64,000 nucleotides of DNA from CAZNSX01 sp964575845 (GCA_964575845.1 CAZNSX010000005.1:253759-317758), one strand, 5' to 3'. Shown: positions 1 through 9,136, counted from the stretch's first letter. Made by a program: numbers and translations. The notes: generated by a model from the sequence alone, not told the origin.

Positions 1-1701
1 GTAGTCGCCGAAGCGGTACCCTCCGGGCGCGTAAATCATGGTATTTGTTTGATATCCCACCGGTGTCGCGAAGCTGGTCGAGGCGGCGAAGGTGATGGCG
101 ATCAGAAATGGCCTGGGGCTCACGTTCATGGACGCAGCGATGGAAAGTGCAATGGGCGCGAGCAGCACGGCGGCGGCATTGTTCGACATGGTCTCGGTCA
201 GCCCCGCGGTGATCAAATAGAGCACAGCCAAAACCATGAGCGGTCCGTAACCCTCAAAGGGACCCAGCGCTGATTCCGCCAGCCAGCCGGCGGCCCCGCT
301 CTGTTCCATGGCAAGGCCCAGGGGAAGAATACCCCCCAGCAGGAAGATCACCCTCCAATCTATGGCCTGGTAGGCTTCCTCGATGGTCAGGCAGCGGGAC
401 AGCACCATCCCGACGGCGCCGACTATTGCAGCCACTAATATCGAGACGATATTCAGTGCGGCCAGTGTGACCACCCCGAGCAGGATAATCAGCGCCATGG
501 CGGCCCGGTCCTTGCGCAGGTAGAGCTCGGTCAATTCGTTCGTCACTATGAGGTCCCTCGAGTTCATGATGTGGGATACTTCATCCTTGCTCCCCTGCAA
601 GAGCAGGGTATCGCCTCCGTCAAGATGGATTTCCGCCAGACGGCTGCGCAGGACCCTGCCGCGCCTCTGAATCGCAAGGACCACGCTCCCGAAGCGCCGG
701 TGAAAATCGGATGTCCGCAAGGTGCGCCCGACCAGGCTCGAGCGAGGGGGTACCAGGGCCTCGACGAGTTTCATTTCATCAGAACTCAGCTTCTCGTCAT
801 CCATCCTCACATCGGACTGCAATTCGAAGCCGTATCTATCCGCCATGCCGATAAGCCGATCAACGTTGCCGTGAAGCAACAGGATATCTCCCGCCTCTAT
901 CCCGGCGCCCCTGGGTCGCCAACTGCCACTTTCATCCCTCAAAAGCCTGATGAGCTCCACTTCGCCCCCATCGCCCGCTTCGCTCTCCTCCCAGGTCTTG
1001 CCTATAAGCGGGGAATTTTCAGCGACCCGCATCTCCGCGAGGTAGTCAGCAAGACGGTATTTGTCCACCCGCTGCTCTTCTCCTTCGCTCGCGGGAAGAA
1101 GCCGGTGAGCCGTTATCACCAGGTATATTATGCCGACAACCGACATGGCCAGCCCCAGCGGGGCAAACTCGAAGAGACCGAAGGCCTCTATGCCCCTGCT
1201 CACCGCTATCGAATTAACCAGAATGTTGGTGGAGGTGCCGATCAGGGTGCACACGCCACCGAATTGGCTCGCAAAGGACAAGGGTATCAGAACGCGGGAG
1301 GCACAGACGTTGCGCGCCCTGGCCAGCACGATCGCAATGGGAATGAAGACGGCCACCGTCGCGGTATTCACGATAAAAGCCGACAGTGGAGCTATGGTAA
1401 TGCACAAGACAAAAACCAGGCTGGTCTGGCTCTTTCCGGCGAGCCTGTCTATGAAGTGCGTGAGCCATTGCACCAGACCCGTGCGCACCAACCCCGTGCT
1501 CAGAACAAACATGGCGGCCACGGTCGCCGTGGCGGGGCTTGCAAAACCATAAAGGATCTGGTCCCTGTTTATCAGCCCGAGCGCCACCAACGCCACGAGC
1601 ACACACATGGCTATCAGGTCTACATTCAGCTTCCCACTGACAAAAAGGGCCATTGCGCCAGCAACGACCGCAAGCACCAATATGGGTTCCATGGCCGGCA
1701 T
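1..1701 (-). CDS. SLC13/DASS-type anion transporter with two RCK_C (TrkA-C) domains, C-terminus cut by window edge
   Basis: Read on the minus strand this is an open frame of 567 codons with no stop before the window edge, so perhaps 30 residues are missing. It begins with several membrane segments and carries the SLC13-type half-site around residues 108-123 (SAFIVNTATVAVFIPI), then GTSTNILVNS near 155-164. A soluble insert at about 210-375 reads as two TrkA-C/RCK_C domains (ENSPLIGKTW and RSSLVGRTLR are typical entry motifs). A second membrane half follows with GLTETMSNNAAAVLLAPI. Such proteins import dicarboxylates, sulfate or similar anions with Na+; the substrate cannot be told from sequence. 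ATG at 1701 or at 1692 is possible; neither has a good ribosome site. No partner gene is adjacent. Confidence 0.9.
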   Translation of the reverse strand, partial: MPAMEPILVLAVVAGAMALFVSGKLNVDLIAMCVLVALVALGLINRDQILYGFASPATATVAAMFVLSTGLVRTGLVQWLTHFIDRLAGKSQTSLVFVLCITIAPLSAFIVNTATVAVFIPIAIVLARARNVCASRVLIPLSFASQFGGVCTLIGTSTNILVNSIAVSRGIEAFGLFEFAPLGLAMSVVGIIYLVITAHRLLPASEGEEQRVDKYRLADYLAEMRVAENSPLIGKTWEESEAGDGGEVELIRLLRDESGSWRPRGAGIEAGDILLLHGNVDRLIGMADRYGFELQSDVRMDDEKLSSDEMKLVEALVPPRSSLVGRTLRTSDFHRRFGSVVLAIQRRGRVLRSRLAEIHLDGGDTLLLQGSKDEVSHIMNSRDLIVTNELTELYLRKDRAAMALIILLGVVTLAALNIVSILVAAIVGAVGMVLSRCLTIEEAYQAIDWRVIFLLGGILPLGLAMEQSGAAGWLAESALGPFEGYGPLMVLAVLYLITAGLTETMSNNAAAVLLAPIALSIAASMNVSPRPFLIAITFAASTSFATPVGYQTNTMIYAPGGYRFGDY

Positions 1702-1903
1702 CTTAAGCTAGCTGCGGGGGGGAAGCTGTTCGCCGCGTCTATAATTTCAGCAAACCCGTCCCGCCCCTTCCCATCCAACCAGCCCGCTGGCCCGCCAGCG
1801 GCGGGAGAAGTTTATTCCGCAAAACCCCGTGAATCTCCAGCTCCTCAGCTTATGCTCCAGGGCTTTCCCCTAAAACGCGCTGAAACTAAGAGTTCGACAT
1901 CCC

Positions 1904-2581
1904 TCATACCTCCCTCAGCTTCCTCTTTTCTCTCCTTTGAGGGAGGATTTTCCAGAGCACAAAGATAAATATTGGAATTGCGATGAATATTATGTCGTCA
2001 ATCCTTCCCGGCGACAAATCGGGCATGAAGTAATAGGTAACGCCACCGAGAATGAGGCTCCAGCGAAGGGCCCGGCCATATCCCATGAAGGTGAAGACCC
2101 GGAGGAAGGTCATGTACAGGAAAGACCAGAAAAAGAACATCAACACGTCTCCAAGATAGCGGTATCGAGCGGGGAGCAGGCCGGAAATGCCCCGCAAGAC
2201 TCGCTCGTAGAATGACCTCTGTTTCTTGAAGCGGACCTTCATTACCTCGCCGATTGTCATTCTCTCATCTATATAGGTCCCGGCTGGTATCAGAAAATCC
2301 AGGTTGAAGGTGGAGCTCCTCTCATGAAGGGCTGCATTGGTCGAGTTGAAAGGAAGGTTCAGCGTGTGCCTCAGGACCAAGAATCCGGAGAGAATCAGGG
2401 ACGCCAAGAAAAGTAGCAGTATAATCTGAAAGGCGGTCTTCTGCATGGTATGTCTATGATTGGCCTGGCCAGAGGCCTTGAGTCGAAGGTTAATGAGGCG
2501 CCTTGCTCCGAACAGGATCCCGACGGCAAGGATGGCCGCCAGAATGACTAAGAGCATGACCTGATGGGCCGCCCCTTGCAC
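1904..2581 (-). CDS. Hypothetical integral membrane protein
   Basis: A 225-residue protein with hydrophobic segments at about 8-26, 50-72, 145-165 and 190-212. Between the second and third is a soluble stretch of about 70 residues with a basic patch (MKVRFKKQRS). The C-terminal part, YFMPDLSPGRIDDIIF followed by a hydrophobic helix and a basic tail, weakly recalls the DUF1232/YkvA membrane motif, but the match is too loose to assign. Its start lies 75 bases from the end of the LapA-like gene upstream, so the two may share a transcript. Function unknown. Confidence 0.6.
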   Translation of the reverse strand: MQGAAHQVMLLVILAAILAVGILFGARRLINLRLKASGQANHRHTMQKTAFQIILLLFLASLILSGFLVLRHTLNLPFNSTNAALHERSSTFNLDFLIPAGTYIDERMTIGEVMKVRFKKQRSFYERVLRGISGLLPARYRYLGDVLMFFFWSFLYMTFLRVFTFMGYGRALRWSLILGGVTYYFMPDLSPGRIDDIIFIAIPIFIFVLWKILPQRREKRKLREV

Positions 2582-2656
2582 GGCTTGAACCCCTGCCTCT
2601 TATGTGCATTTATCTCTTATTGGATATTTCTCAGGGACCGCCGTCGTACGAACGGA

Positions 2657-2860
2657 CTACGCCAATGATTTCCTTGACCTGGTCCTTCTCAGTAACCATC
2701 CCACAATTAAACCGATGAGAAAAGTGCCAATCAACATTAGAGCCCTGGACATCGAGATCTTCCACACTATGAACCGCACCTCGACGACCTGAGTATTTTG
2801 AAGAACAAAAACAACAGCCAAACCGATCAGAACCAGTATAATTATTTTCTTGATGTTCAT
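2657..2860 (-). CDS. LapA-domain (DUF1049) small membrane protein
   Basis: A 67-residue protein with two membrane helices and a short basic tail. The FVLQNTQVVEVRFIVWKISM segment is characteristic of the LapA/DUF1049 family, in which the first helix is followed by N-(T)-x-x-V-x-x-x-F, and the second helix ends in GWLLRR. In enterobacteria LapA takes part in control of lipopolysaccharide synthesis; other members are uncharacterised. Length is normal for the family. It is the upstream member of a probable two-gene unit with the membrane protein at 1904-2581. Confidence 0.8.
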   Translation of the reverse strand: MNIKKIIILVLIGLAVVFVLQNTQVVEVRFIVWKISMSRALMLIGTFLIGLIVGWLLRRTRSRKSLA

Positions 2861-3405
2861 CGTTATGCCGCTCCTTTTTATTTAAAGGGCTCCCATGAAA
2901 AAGGCAGCCCGATGGTTAAGCACGTCTTGAAGCTCCTGAATTGAGGTTTCTGTTGAAGTCTTTTTTCCAGCGGTCACTTGGAGTATTCTAGCCTGAATCC
3001 ACACACCGCCGCAAGGACTGCTACTGCCCTTTGATTGAGCCCCCCGTTGACACTAGGAAGCGGCGCCTCATGGCGGGACCCCTTCAGCCTCCCGCAACCG
3101 GCGGGGGAGGTTCGCGACCGCCTTCCCCCGAAAGACCGCTGGCTGGGCAGGCTCGGCCTCGCGGTTAGCTGGGATTAACAGTCACAGCCGCGGTCATGAC
3201 CCGCCCGGCCCATCGGAATTTTTCTCAGATGGGCGAGTTATAGAGGCCAAGAGCTACCGTTCGCCTCAGCATGGATTCCCGGGGATGGTGGACTCAGACC
3301 TCAGCTGAAACCGGCCGGTCTGTCGCAGGCGGGGCTCGCGGGGGCGGAGGAGGCGCCTTGACCTACTTGCTTTGATGCCGTAAACGACGAATGAGGAGGA
3401 AGGAG
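2861..3405. other. Intergenic stretch without a convincing gene
   Basis: About 545 bases without a supported coding region on either strand. It holds one 7-bp stem (GCCCATC at 3208-3214 with GATGGGC at 3228-3234, T-rich loop), too short and without a T tract to call a terminator. The GC-rich middle part (3060-3200) has stops in all frames. Nothing else is recognisable. Confidence 0.5.
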
Positions 3406-4188
3406 ATGTCCATGAGGTATTTGCTCTCAATTGTTTTGGTTTTATTATGGGCGGTGAACGCCCAGGCGGAGGTGAGGACGGAGGTAATCGAGTATAAACA
3501 TGACAGCACCCTTCTGGAAGGCTATCTGGCGTACGATGATGCCGTCAAAGGGAAGCGCCCCGGTGTGCTTATCGTCCACGAGTGGACGGGGCTTGGGGAT
3601 TACGTGAAGGGCAGAGCCGAGCAGCTTGCGAAGCTGGGCTACGTCGCTTTTGGCGTTGATATTTACGGGAAGGGCATCAGGCCCAAGACCAGGGAGGACG
3701 CCGCGGCGCAGGCAAGTATATACAGGAAGGACCGGGAGCTCATGCGCGCCCGCGCCGGGGCCGGGCTCCGGGTGCTGAGAGGGCATGAGCTTGCGGACCC
3801 AGGGCGCATTGCCGCCATAGGCTATTGCTTCGGCGGGGGAGTTGCGCTCGAGCTCGCCAGGAGCGGTGCCGAGATCGCGGGTGTCGTGAGCTTCCACGGG
3901 AACCTGGATACCCCTAACCCCTCTGATGCGCAGAACATAAAGGGGAAGGTCCTGGTCCTGCACGGTGGGGACGATCCCTTCGTGAAAGCCGAACAGGTTG
4001 CCGCGTTCCAGGAGGAGATGCGAAAGGCCGGGGTTGATTGGCAGGTGGTGATTTACGGCGGTGCGGTCCACAGCTTCACGGTTCCCACCGCCGGGACCGA
4101 CCCTTCCAGGGGCGCGGCCTACAATGAGAGAGCGGACAGGCGCTCCTGGGAAGCGATGAAGCTATTTCTTGCAGAGATATTTAAATGA
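3406..4188 (+). CDS. Secreted dienelactone hydrolase family protein
   Basis: An alpha/beta hydrolase with an N-terminal signal peptide cleaved after a NAQA-type site. The dienelactone hydrolase signature is complete: nucleophile elbow GYCFGGG with Cys at about residue 141, the acid in HGGDDPFV, and the His in GGAVHSFTVP. HEWTGLGDYVKGRAEQLA near the N-terminus is also typical. Family members hydrolyse lactones and esters; the substrate is unknown here, and the periplasmic location is unlike the cytoplasmic aromatic-degradation enzymes. Start at 3406 is favoured because AGGAGG sits six bases upstream; ATG at 3412 has an equally good AAGGAG. The gene stands alone, with a stem-loop downstream. 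Confidence 0.88.
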   Translation: MSMRYLLSIVLVLLWAVNAQAEVRTEVIEYKHDSTLLEGYLAYDDAVKGKRPGVLIVHEWTGLGDYVKGRAEQLAKLGYVAFGVDIYGKGIRPKTREDAAAQASIYRKDRELMRARAGAGLRVLRGHELADPGRIAAIGYCFGGGVALELARSGAEIAGVVSFHGNLDTPNPSDAQNIKGKVLVLHGGDDPFVKAEQVAAFQEEMRKAGVDWQVVIYGGAVHSFTVPTAGTDPSRGAAYNERADRRSWEAMKLFLAEIFK

Positions 4189-4246
4189 TTGACATAATGG
4201 GCGCTTAAGCTATCCTAAGCCGAAAGACCTCCATCTGCCGCCCTAA

Positions 4247-4285
4247 GCCGGATAAAACGGGGGCTGAGTCTTGCCTTTATCCGGC
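4247..4285. repeat. 10-bp stem-loop sharing a 14-bp direct repeat with 5006-5019
   Basis: GCCGGATAAA at 4247-4256 pairs perfectly with TTTATCCGGC at 4276-4285 over a 19-base loop. No T tract follows, so it is not a standard terminator. The left arm is part of AGCCGGATAAAACG (4246-4259), which recurs exactly at 5006-5019, the two copies bracketing the methyltransferase gene. Confidence 0.6.
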
Positions 4286-4379
4286 ATGAGGGGTCAAGCC
4301 GCGCCCGTGACCACGAAGCATCCATTGGCGATTTTGTGACCCGATTCCCTTCTCTCTACCCTAAAAGGAACCTTAAGAA

Positions 4380-4994
4380 ATGACCGAGCCGCGGCCGTAT
4401 ATAACGGCGGGATATGGTCTTTTTGAAAGATTCTTAGCAACGCAGAGAAGCAAGAAAGCCGACGGATTGATCCCTTCTACCCACAGGAAGGGACGCATAT
4501 TGGATATCGGCTGCGGCGCGTTTCCATTTTTCCTGATAAATACTGGATTTTCCGAAAAGTATGGCCTGGACAAATTTGTGGATGAGAATTATGCAAAGCG
4601 GCTTCTGAGTCAGAAAATCGCGCTTATCAATTATGATGTCGAAATGGAAGATAGGATGCCTTTCGATAGCGAATATTTTGATGTTGTCGTTATGCTTGCA
4701 GTCTTTGAACATATTCAGCCGAAGTTAATAGTTAAAATGTTGCGGGAAATACACCGGATTCTAAAGCCTAACGGAATGTATGTCATGACAACACCTAGCG
4801 CCCGGGCGCATGGTTTACTAACTTTCATGGCCAGGTTGAGAATGGTCAGTCCTGTCCTATTTAATGAACATAAAGATGCCTATACCCACACGAGAATTCT
4901 CTCTCTACTCCAAGAAGCGCATTTTTTGAAAGAGAAATTGCGATTTGGATACTTTGAAATGTTAATGAATATCTGGGTGACGGCAACAAAATAG
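4380..4994 (+). CDS. Class I SAM-dependent methyltransferase (Methyltransf_11 type)
   Basis: A 204-residue Rossmann-fold methyltransferase. Motif I, ILDIGCGAFPFF, lies near residues 40-51. The acidic residue after strand beta-2 is in KYGLDKF. MPFDSEYFDVVVMLAVFEHI is the usual motif II/III region, and the strand IHRILKPNGMYVMTTP follows. The target is not predictable; this architecture is common in surface polysaccharide and lipid modification. The gene is visibly richer in A+T than its neighbours and is bracketed by a 14-bp direct repeat (4246-4259 and 5006-5019), which suggests it arrived separately. The start overlaps no other gene; a moderate AAGGAACC lies just upstream. Confidence 0.85.
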   Translation: MTEPRPYITAGYGLFERFLATQRSKKADGLIPSTHRKGRILDIGCGAFPFFLINTGFSEKYGLDKFVDENYAKRLLSQKIALINYDVEMEDRMPFDSEYFDVVVMLAVFEHIQPKLIVKMLREIHRILKPNGMYVMTTPSARAHGLLTFMARLRMVSPVLFNEHKDAYTHTRILSLLQEAHFLKEKLRFGYFEMLMNIWVTATK

Positions 4995-5005
4995 ATTGCT
5001 GATAG

Positions 5006-5019
5006 AGCCGGATAAAACG
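5006..5019 (+). repeat. Right copy of 14-bp direct repeat AGCCGGATAAAACG
   Basis: Exact copy of 4246-4259. It lies 11 bases after the methyltransferase stop. After the exact 14 bases both copies continue with an imperfect match (a G-rich run, then GGCTG). Confidence 0.6.
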
Positions 5020-5050
5020 AGGCTGCGTATTGATGGTGGCGGCGCGGCCT

Positions 5051-7036
5051 TTAGCTTCCCGGCTTCCTCCTCTGCACTCCACACCCGGGCCCCCGCTCGT
5101 AATCAATTTCATAGAGCCTCACCCCTCCCATCTCTTTCACGAACCTGTTGCAGGGGATGGTCTTGAGGAAAAGGCCAGCCTTCGGAAGAAGCTTTTCCGG
5201 TAGGGGCCGCTCGCGGACGTAGTAGAAGTGGGTTATGCCGTGGCGCTTTAGGACCTCGTAGATCTTCCGGGGGTCTTTCCTTTCGGTGAAGATGACCCCG
5301 TCGAGGCTCATTATTGCCACGAAGACCTCATGCTCTGAGTAATAGCGCTCGGGCCTGAAGAGGGAGAGGAGCCTGGCCTCGCGGGGGAGGTTTTGGTTCA
5401 TCCAGCGCTGGAGGCGATAGACTCTCATGTAGCGCTCAAGGCGCTCCTCATAGGAGAGAGGACTCATGAGGGCCCGGTCTGCGGCCTTAAGACGGTTTTC
5501 AAGGTGGGAGATGGAAAGCGCGAGAACGAGAGCCGCCGCAAGGGGAAGAAGCTCTAGCAGCTTCCTTCTTCTCCCGAGGGCCCCCGCTATTTCCTCCAGA
5601 ATGTTTGATGATAGCACACAGCTCAAGGCGAGGGCTACCAGGATGAAGCGGAGTGGAGCCTTCGGGCCTGTAGCCAGGCTCCAGGCAGAAAGGAGAAACA
5701 GGGTCGCCAGAAAGAGAAACTTAAAGCCTTCCCTCCACCTCCTGAGAAAGGGGATGGAAGCGGGGATTATGAAGAAAAGTGGGTTGGCTTTGAGGGTCAG
5801 GAGGAGGGGGGAAAAATATGCGGAGAACTCCTTTCCCCTGTTCAGCCACTCCCGGTACTCCTGCCCGAACGAGGCCCTCAAGGTCTCGGGCCAGAGGGGA
5901 GAGGGGAAGACCCCTGAGAGAAGGGGGAAAAAGGGGTTCCCCAGGAACATGAGATTTTTTACGAGATAAGGCGAAACGAGGGCCAGGGCGGCAAGGTCCC
6001 AGAGGAGGATTTCCCTGCGGGAGGCTCTTCTTGTCAAAAGGAGGGCCAGGTTCACCCCGAGGATGAAAAACCCCGCCGCAATCTTGGTCCCGAGGGCCAG
6101 GCCCGCGAGGGCCCCGCTCAGAAGCAGCCACTTCCTCTCCCTACCCATCAGAAGAAGGAGGAGAGAGCCCAGCTCAAGGCTCATGAGATAAAGGTCATTC
6201 TTGGCCGTGACGGAGAGGATCGTCAGGTCCCGCTCAAAGCCGACATCATGCCTCAAGGCGAGAAATAAGAGGGCTGCCAGCATGCCGTAGAGACGGGTCC
6301 CTCCGGTCCCATCCCCGGAGACCCTCAAGGTGAGGGCATAGATGGCGAGAGCTCCGAGAAAGGAGCCCACGAGGAGGTGAAGGAGTTGGGCCACGATGTG
6401 AGAGGAGATGGGGTTTCTTACGAGAGCCAGGGGCAGAATGTAAAGGAGCTCCCCGTAGCCCGTGAGCCCGGAGGTGAGAGGGTCTCCCTCCAGGAGGAAG
6501 AGCCTTCCCGCCCGGAGCCAGACATTTGGGATCCCCAACTGGTAGTTCATGGGGTCTGCCTGGGGGATGGGGGAGGTGGCAAGGCCAAGAGAAGAGAGCG
6601 CAAAGAGCAGAATAAGGACGCCCAGAATGATACTCACCCTGCCGCGCGGGAATCCCTCCGAGGGGCACTCAGGGAGTGCTTTCCTCTCCCTCAGGGAAAG
6701 GGCGAGGGAAAAGACGAGAAGGGGATAGATGGTCCAGAAGGAGAGAAGACGGATGCCCCCCAGAGCAAGGCTCCCCAGAACCGTGAGCCCCGAGCCCGCA
6801 AGGACGAAGAGGAAGAGCCTCTCCGCCGGCCTCTCAGGGCTGAGCCCTAAGGCGGAGAGAAAGGCCCTCCCCAGGAAGAAGTAGGCTGAGAGCAGGAGGC
6901 CGGCTATGAAAAAGTGATAGAGCGCGAGGCCGAGCCTTCCTGCAAGAGAGCCCTGGAGGATATTCAGAAGGTCTAGCTCGTGGGAAAGGAAAAGGGAGGC
7001 GCCGAGGAGGAGAAGATAAAACCATTTCTTCGCCAT
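5051..7036 (-). CDS. Large polytopic membrane protein, GT-C glycosyltransferase-like
   Basis: A 661-residue protein with about a dozen hydrophobic segments across residues 1-490 and a soluble C-terminal domain of about 150 residues. The layout resembles GT-C fold glycosyltransferases (ArnT/PMT_2-like): an early loop with acidic residues (HELD near 20), a later periplasmic loop with TAKNDLYLM, and a C-terminal domain rich in Arg/Glu. The family DxD-type signature cannot be identified with confidence, so the assignment is by topology. The C-terminus (KHGITHFYYVRE, GGVRLYEIDYE) resembles the tail domain of such enzymes. The plsY-like gene lies 93 bases upstream on the same strand, so a shared envelope-lipid or surface-sugar role is possible. 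Confidence 0.6.
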   Translation of the reverse strand: MAKKWFYLLLLGASLFLSHELDLLNILQGSLAGRLGLALYHFFIAGLLLSAYFFLGRAFLSALGLSPERPAERLFLFVLAGSGLTVLGSLALGGIRLLSFWTIYPLLVFSLALSLRERKALPECPSEGFPRGRVSIILGVLILLFALSSLGLATSPIPQADPMNYQLGIPNVWLRAGRLFLLEGDPLTSGLTGYGELLYILPLALVRNPISSHIVAQLLHLLVGSFLGALAIYALTLRVSGDGTGGTRLYGMLAALLFLALRHDVGFERDLTILSVTAKNDLYLMSLELGSLLLLLMGRERKWLLLSGALAGLALGTKIAAGFFILGVNLALLLTRRASRREILLWDLAALALVSPYLVKNLMFLGNPFFPLLSGVFPSPLWPETLRASFGQEYREWLNRGKEFSAYFSPLLLTLKANPLFFIIPASIPFLRRWREGFKFLFLATLFLLSAWSLATGPKAPLRFILVALALSCVLSSNILEEIAGALGRRRKLLELLPLAAALVLALSISHLENRLKAADRALMSPLSYEERLERYMRVYRLQRWMNQNLPREARLLSLFRPERYYSEHEVFVAIMSLDGVIFTERKDPRKIYEVLKRHGITHFYYVRERPLPEKLLPKAGLFLKTIPCNRFVKEMGGVRLYEIDYERGPGCGVQRRKPGS

Positions 7037-7129
7037 TTCTAAGGCAGCCCCGGGTTAGAGGGAGGGAGGAGTATCCTCGCGCTCGAGTTTTCCTCCGGAC
7101 TTGCCAATAGTCCTCTCTCCGAGAAACCC

Positions 7130-7735
7130 TCAGGTTTCCTCATCCTGCCCCTTCCTTATTCCCAGGGCAACCTCCACCTGGGACCAATGGCTCAAAAGAA
7201 GAACTCCCCCCAGACCCAGGCCCAGCAAAAGGGACCAGTCGGTTCCCTCTATAACAAGAAAAAGTAAAAAGGGAAGGGCAACTATATTGACCAGAGCAGC
7301 CATGAGTTGATTTCGGGTGAGGAAATAGGCCGGAATGAAGAGTATGCCCTCAGCCAAGAAGGTCAGAGGGCTCAGCATGAATAGGGCCCCGGCGCCCGGC
7401 GCCAGGCCCTTTCCTCCCGCGAACTCCAGAAAAACCGACCAGTTATGGCCCGCAACGACAGCGATGGCGCAGATTGAAGAAAGGGTTGGGCTGCCGGTCA
7501 TGAGCCAGGGTACGACCACGGCCAGCTGCCCCTTGAGGAAGTCTGCCACCAGCACCCCCACTCCCCACTTCCAGCCCAGGACCCTTCCCACATTCCTTGC
7601 GCCCAGATGCCCCGAGCCCTCAAACCTGAGGTCAAGGCCATTCAGCTTGCCCATAAGATAAGCGGGCGATAGAGAGCCCAGAAGGTAGCAAAGAGCCGGA
7701 AGAATGAGGTAAGGAAGGAGGTTGCTCAGGGTCAT
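7130..7735 (-). CDS. plsY: PlsY-family acyl-phosphate:glycerol-3-phosphate acyltransferase
   Basis: Five hydrophobic segments in 201 residues, the normal length. The three PlsY motifs are recognisable: GSLSPAYLMGKLNGLDLRF then EGSGHLGARNVGR (family GSGNxGATNxxR, with His in place of the usual Asn), GHNWSVFLEFAGGKGLAPG (family GHxFPxFxxFKGGKGVAT), and the C-terminal membrane segments. The enzyme uses acyl-phosphate to acylate glycerol-3-phosphate, the first step of phospholipid synthesis. The altered residues (His for Asn, Leu for Val in GGKG) mean it may be a divergent paralogue rather than the housekeeping copy. It leads a two-gene unit with the GT-C-like membrane protein. Confidence 0.85.
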   Translation of the reverse strand: MTLSNLLPYLILPALCYLLGSLSPAYLMGKLNGLDLRFEGSGHLGARNVGRVLGWKWGVGVLVADFLKGQLAVVVPWLMTGSPTLSSICAIAVVAGHNWSVFLEFAGGKGLAPGAGALFMLSPLTFLAEGILFIPAYFLTRNQLMAALVNIVALPFLLFLVIEGTDWSLLLGLGLGGVLLLSHWSQVEVALGIRKGQDEET

Positions 7736-7908
7736 CTCTCTCGCCTCGACCAGAAGGGCACCTCCTTAAACCTGGACATAAGGCGCAAAACCCTCTGGCG
7801 TTCCTCCTTATAAGGGGCATCCCAATGGGGATTCACTTCTCCTCTATTTAGAGTATATTATTCTCATTCCGGATTCATTAATTCAACTTTTCTCGAGGAG
7901 GATACCTC

Positions 7909-8937
7909 ATGAAAGCAGTCGTTTTCCATGAGCACGGAGGACCCGAGAAACTAAGCTATGAGGATTACCCCACGCCTGAACCCAAAGCAGGAGAGGTGCT
8001 GGTCCGGGTAAAAGCCTGCGGCCTGAATCACCTTGACCTCTGGGTCCTGGGCGGAATTCCGGGGCTTCCTCCCAGCCTGCCCCACATTCTCGGAAATGAA
8101 ATAGCAGGAGATGTGGCAGCGGTGGGACACGGGGTGAAGGGCATAGCCACCGGCGACCGCGTGGTGGTTGACTCAAGCTATAGCTGCGGCGTCTGCGAGT
8201 TCTGCCTGCGGGGGGAGACGAACCTGTGCGTGGAGTATAAAATTGTCGGAGCGGGCCTTCAAGGGGGCTTCGCCGAGTTCTGCAAGCTGCCCGCCCGGAA
8301 TATTCACCCGATCCCCCAGGGAATGAGCTATGAGGAGATAGCCGCGACGCCCCTTGTATTTCAGACGGCATGGCACATGCTGGTGGTCAGAGTGGGGCTC
8401 AAGGGCGGGGAGGATGTCCTGGTCCAAGCGGCCGGGAGCGGCACGGGCACGGCCGCCATTCAGATAGCAAAGCTTCTGGGAGCGAGGGTCTTCGCCACAG
8501 CCGGCAGTGATGAGAAATGCGCCAAAGCAGAGGAGCTTGGGGCTGATGAGGCCATAAACTACAAGAAAAAAGATTTCTCTCAAGAGATAAAGCGTCTTAC
8601 CGGCGGCAGAGGTGTTGATGTGGTCTTCGATACTGTTGGGGCCGACACCTGGGAGAAGTGCCTTAAGTCTCTCGCCCGGCGGGGCCGTCTCGTCACATGC
8701 GGCTGCACGAGCGGTCCTCTCGTGCAGAACGACATCCGCTACCTTTACATGAAGCAGGTCTCCATCGTGGGCTCCACCATGGGCACCAAGGGGGAGTTCC
8801 TCACCCTTCTCAAGCTCTTCGGCCAGGGGAAGCTCAAGCCCACAATCGACCGCACCTTCCCCCTGCCAGACGCGAGGGCGGCGCTTGAGGTCATGAGGAG
8901 CAGGGAGTTTTTCGGAAAACTGGTGCTCAACGACTAG
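7909..8937 (+). CDS. Zinc-type alcohol dehydrogenase / quinone oxidoreductase (MDR superfamily)
   Basis: 342 residues of medium-chain dehydrogenase. The GroES-like N-domain has KACGLNHLDLW and LGNEIAGDV (catalytic zinc region), then the structural-zinc Cys cluster CGVCEFCLRGETNLC at about residues 88-102. The Rossmann domain has VLVQAAGSGTGTAAIQIAKL, a variant of the GxGxxG motif, and GGRGVDVVFDTVGADTW. This combination is typical of NADPH-dependent alcohol dehydrogenases and crotonyl-CoA-reductase-like proteins; substrate unknown. GAGGA lies six bases before the ATG. A strong terminator follows at 8965-8987. It is a single-gene unit transcribed away from plsY. Confidence 0.9.
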   Translation: MKAVVFHEHGGPEKLSYEDYPTPEPKAGEVLVRVKACGLNHLDLWVLGGIPGLPPSLPHILGNEIAGDVAAVGHGVKGIATGDRVVVDSSYSCGVCEFCLRGETNLCVEYKIVGAGLQGGFAEFCKLPARNIHPIPQGMSYEEIAATPLVFQTAWHMLVVRVGLKGGEDVLVQAAGSGTGTAAIQIAKLLGARVFATAGSDEKCAKAEELGADEAINYKKKDFSQEIKRLTGGRGVDVVFDTVGADTWEKCLKSLARRGRLVTCGCTSGPLVQNDIRYLYMKQVSIVGSTMGTKGEFLTLLKLFGQGKLKPTIDRTFPLPDARAALEVMRSREFFGKLVLND

Positions 8938-8964
8938 CGGAAGCAGGGGGAAAATTATCAAAAA

Positions 8965-8995
8965 AAAGGCCCCAAAGCAGGGCCTTTCTTCGGGC
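8965..8995. terminator. Rho-independent terminator, probably bidirectional
   Basis: AAAGGCCC (8965-8972) pairs with GGGCCTTT (8980-8987) over a 7-base loop. An A run precedes it and TCTT follows, so it can end the dehydrogenase transcript on the plus strand and read-through from the minus strand. Confidence 0.85.
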
Positions 8996-9026
8996 TTGAC
9001 GAAGCCCTTTCTCTCGGGCTGAATGA

Positions 9027-9055
9027 GAGGAGCTTCGCCAGATGAGAAGCTCCTC
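9027..9055 (-). terminator. Perfect 10-bp stem-loop after the M28 peptidase gene
   Basis: GAGGAGCTTC (9027-9036) and GAAGCTCCTC (9046-9055) are exact reverse complements with a 9-base loop. It lies about 80 bases beyond the end of the minus-strand peptidase gene. Only a weak T-rich tail is present on the minus strand, so it may be a processing or stability hairpin. Confidence 0.5.
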
Positions 9056-9136
9056 CCGGTCGGCTTATGCCTTCCTTCCAGGAACCTCACACCTAACGAA
9101 CCTTCAAATATATTTTAATACCCTTCGGCTTCGCTG

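Noticed and set aside
571..1968. 465-codon plus-strand frame
   Set aside because: It is antisense to the SLC13-type transporter, whose minus-strand frame shows family motifs. The plus-strand protein is rich in Pro/His/Arg and shows no domain.
8173..9090. 305-codon minus-strand frame
   Set aside because: Antisense shadow of the MDR dehydrogenase that runs through its terminator.
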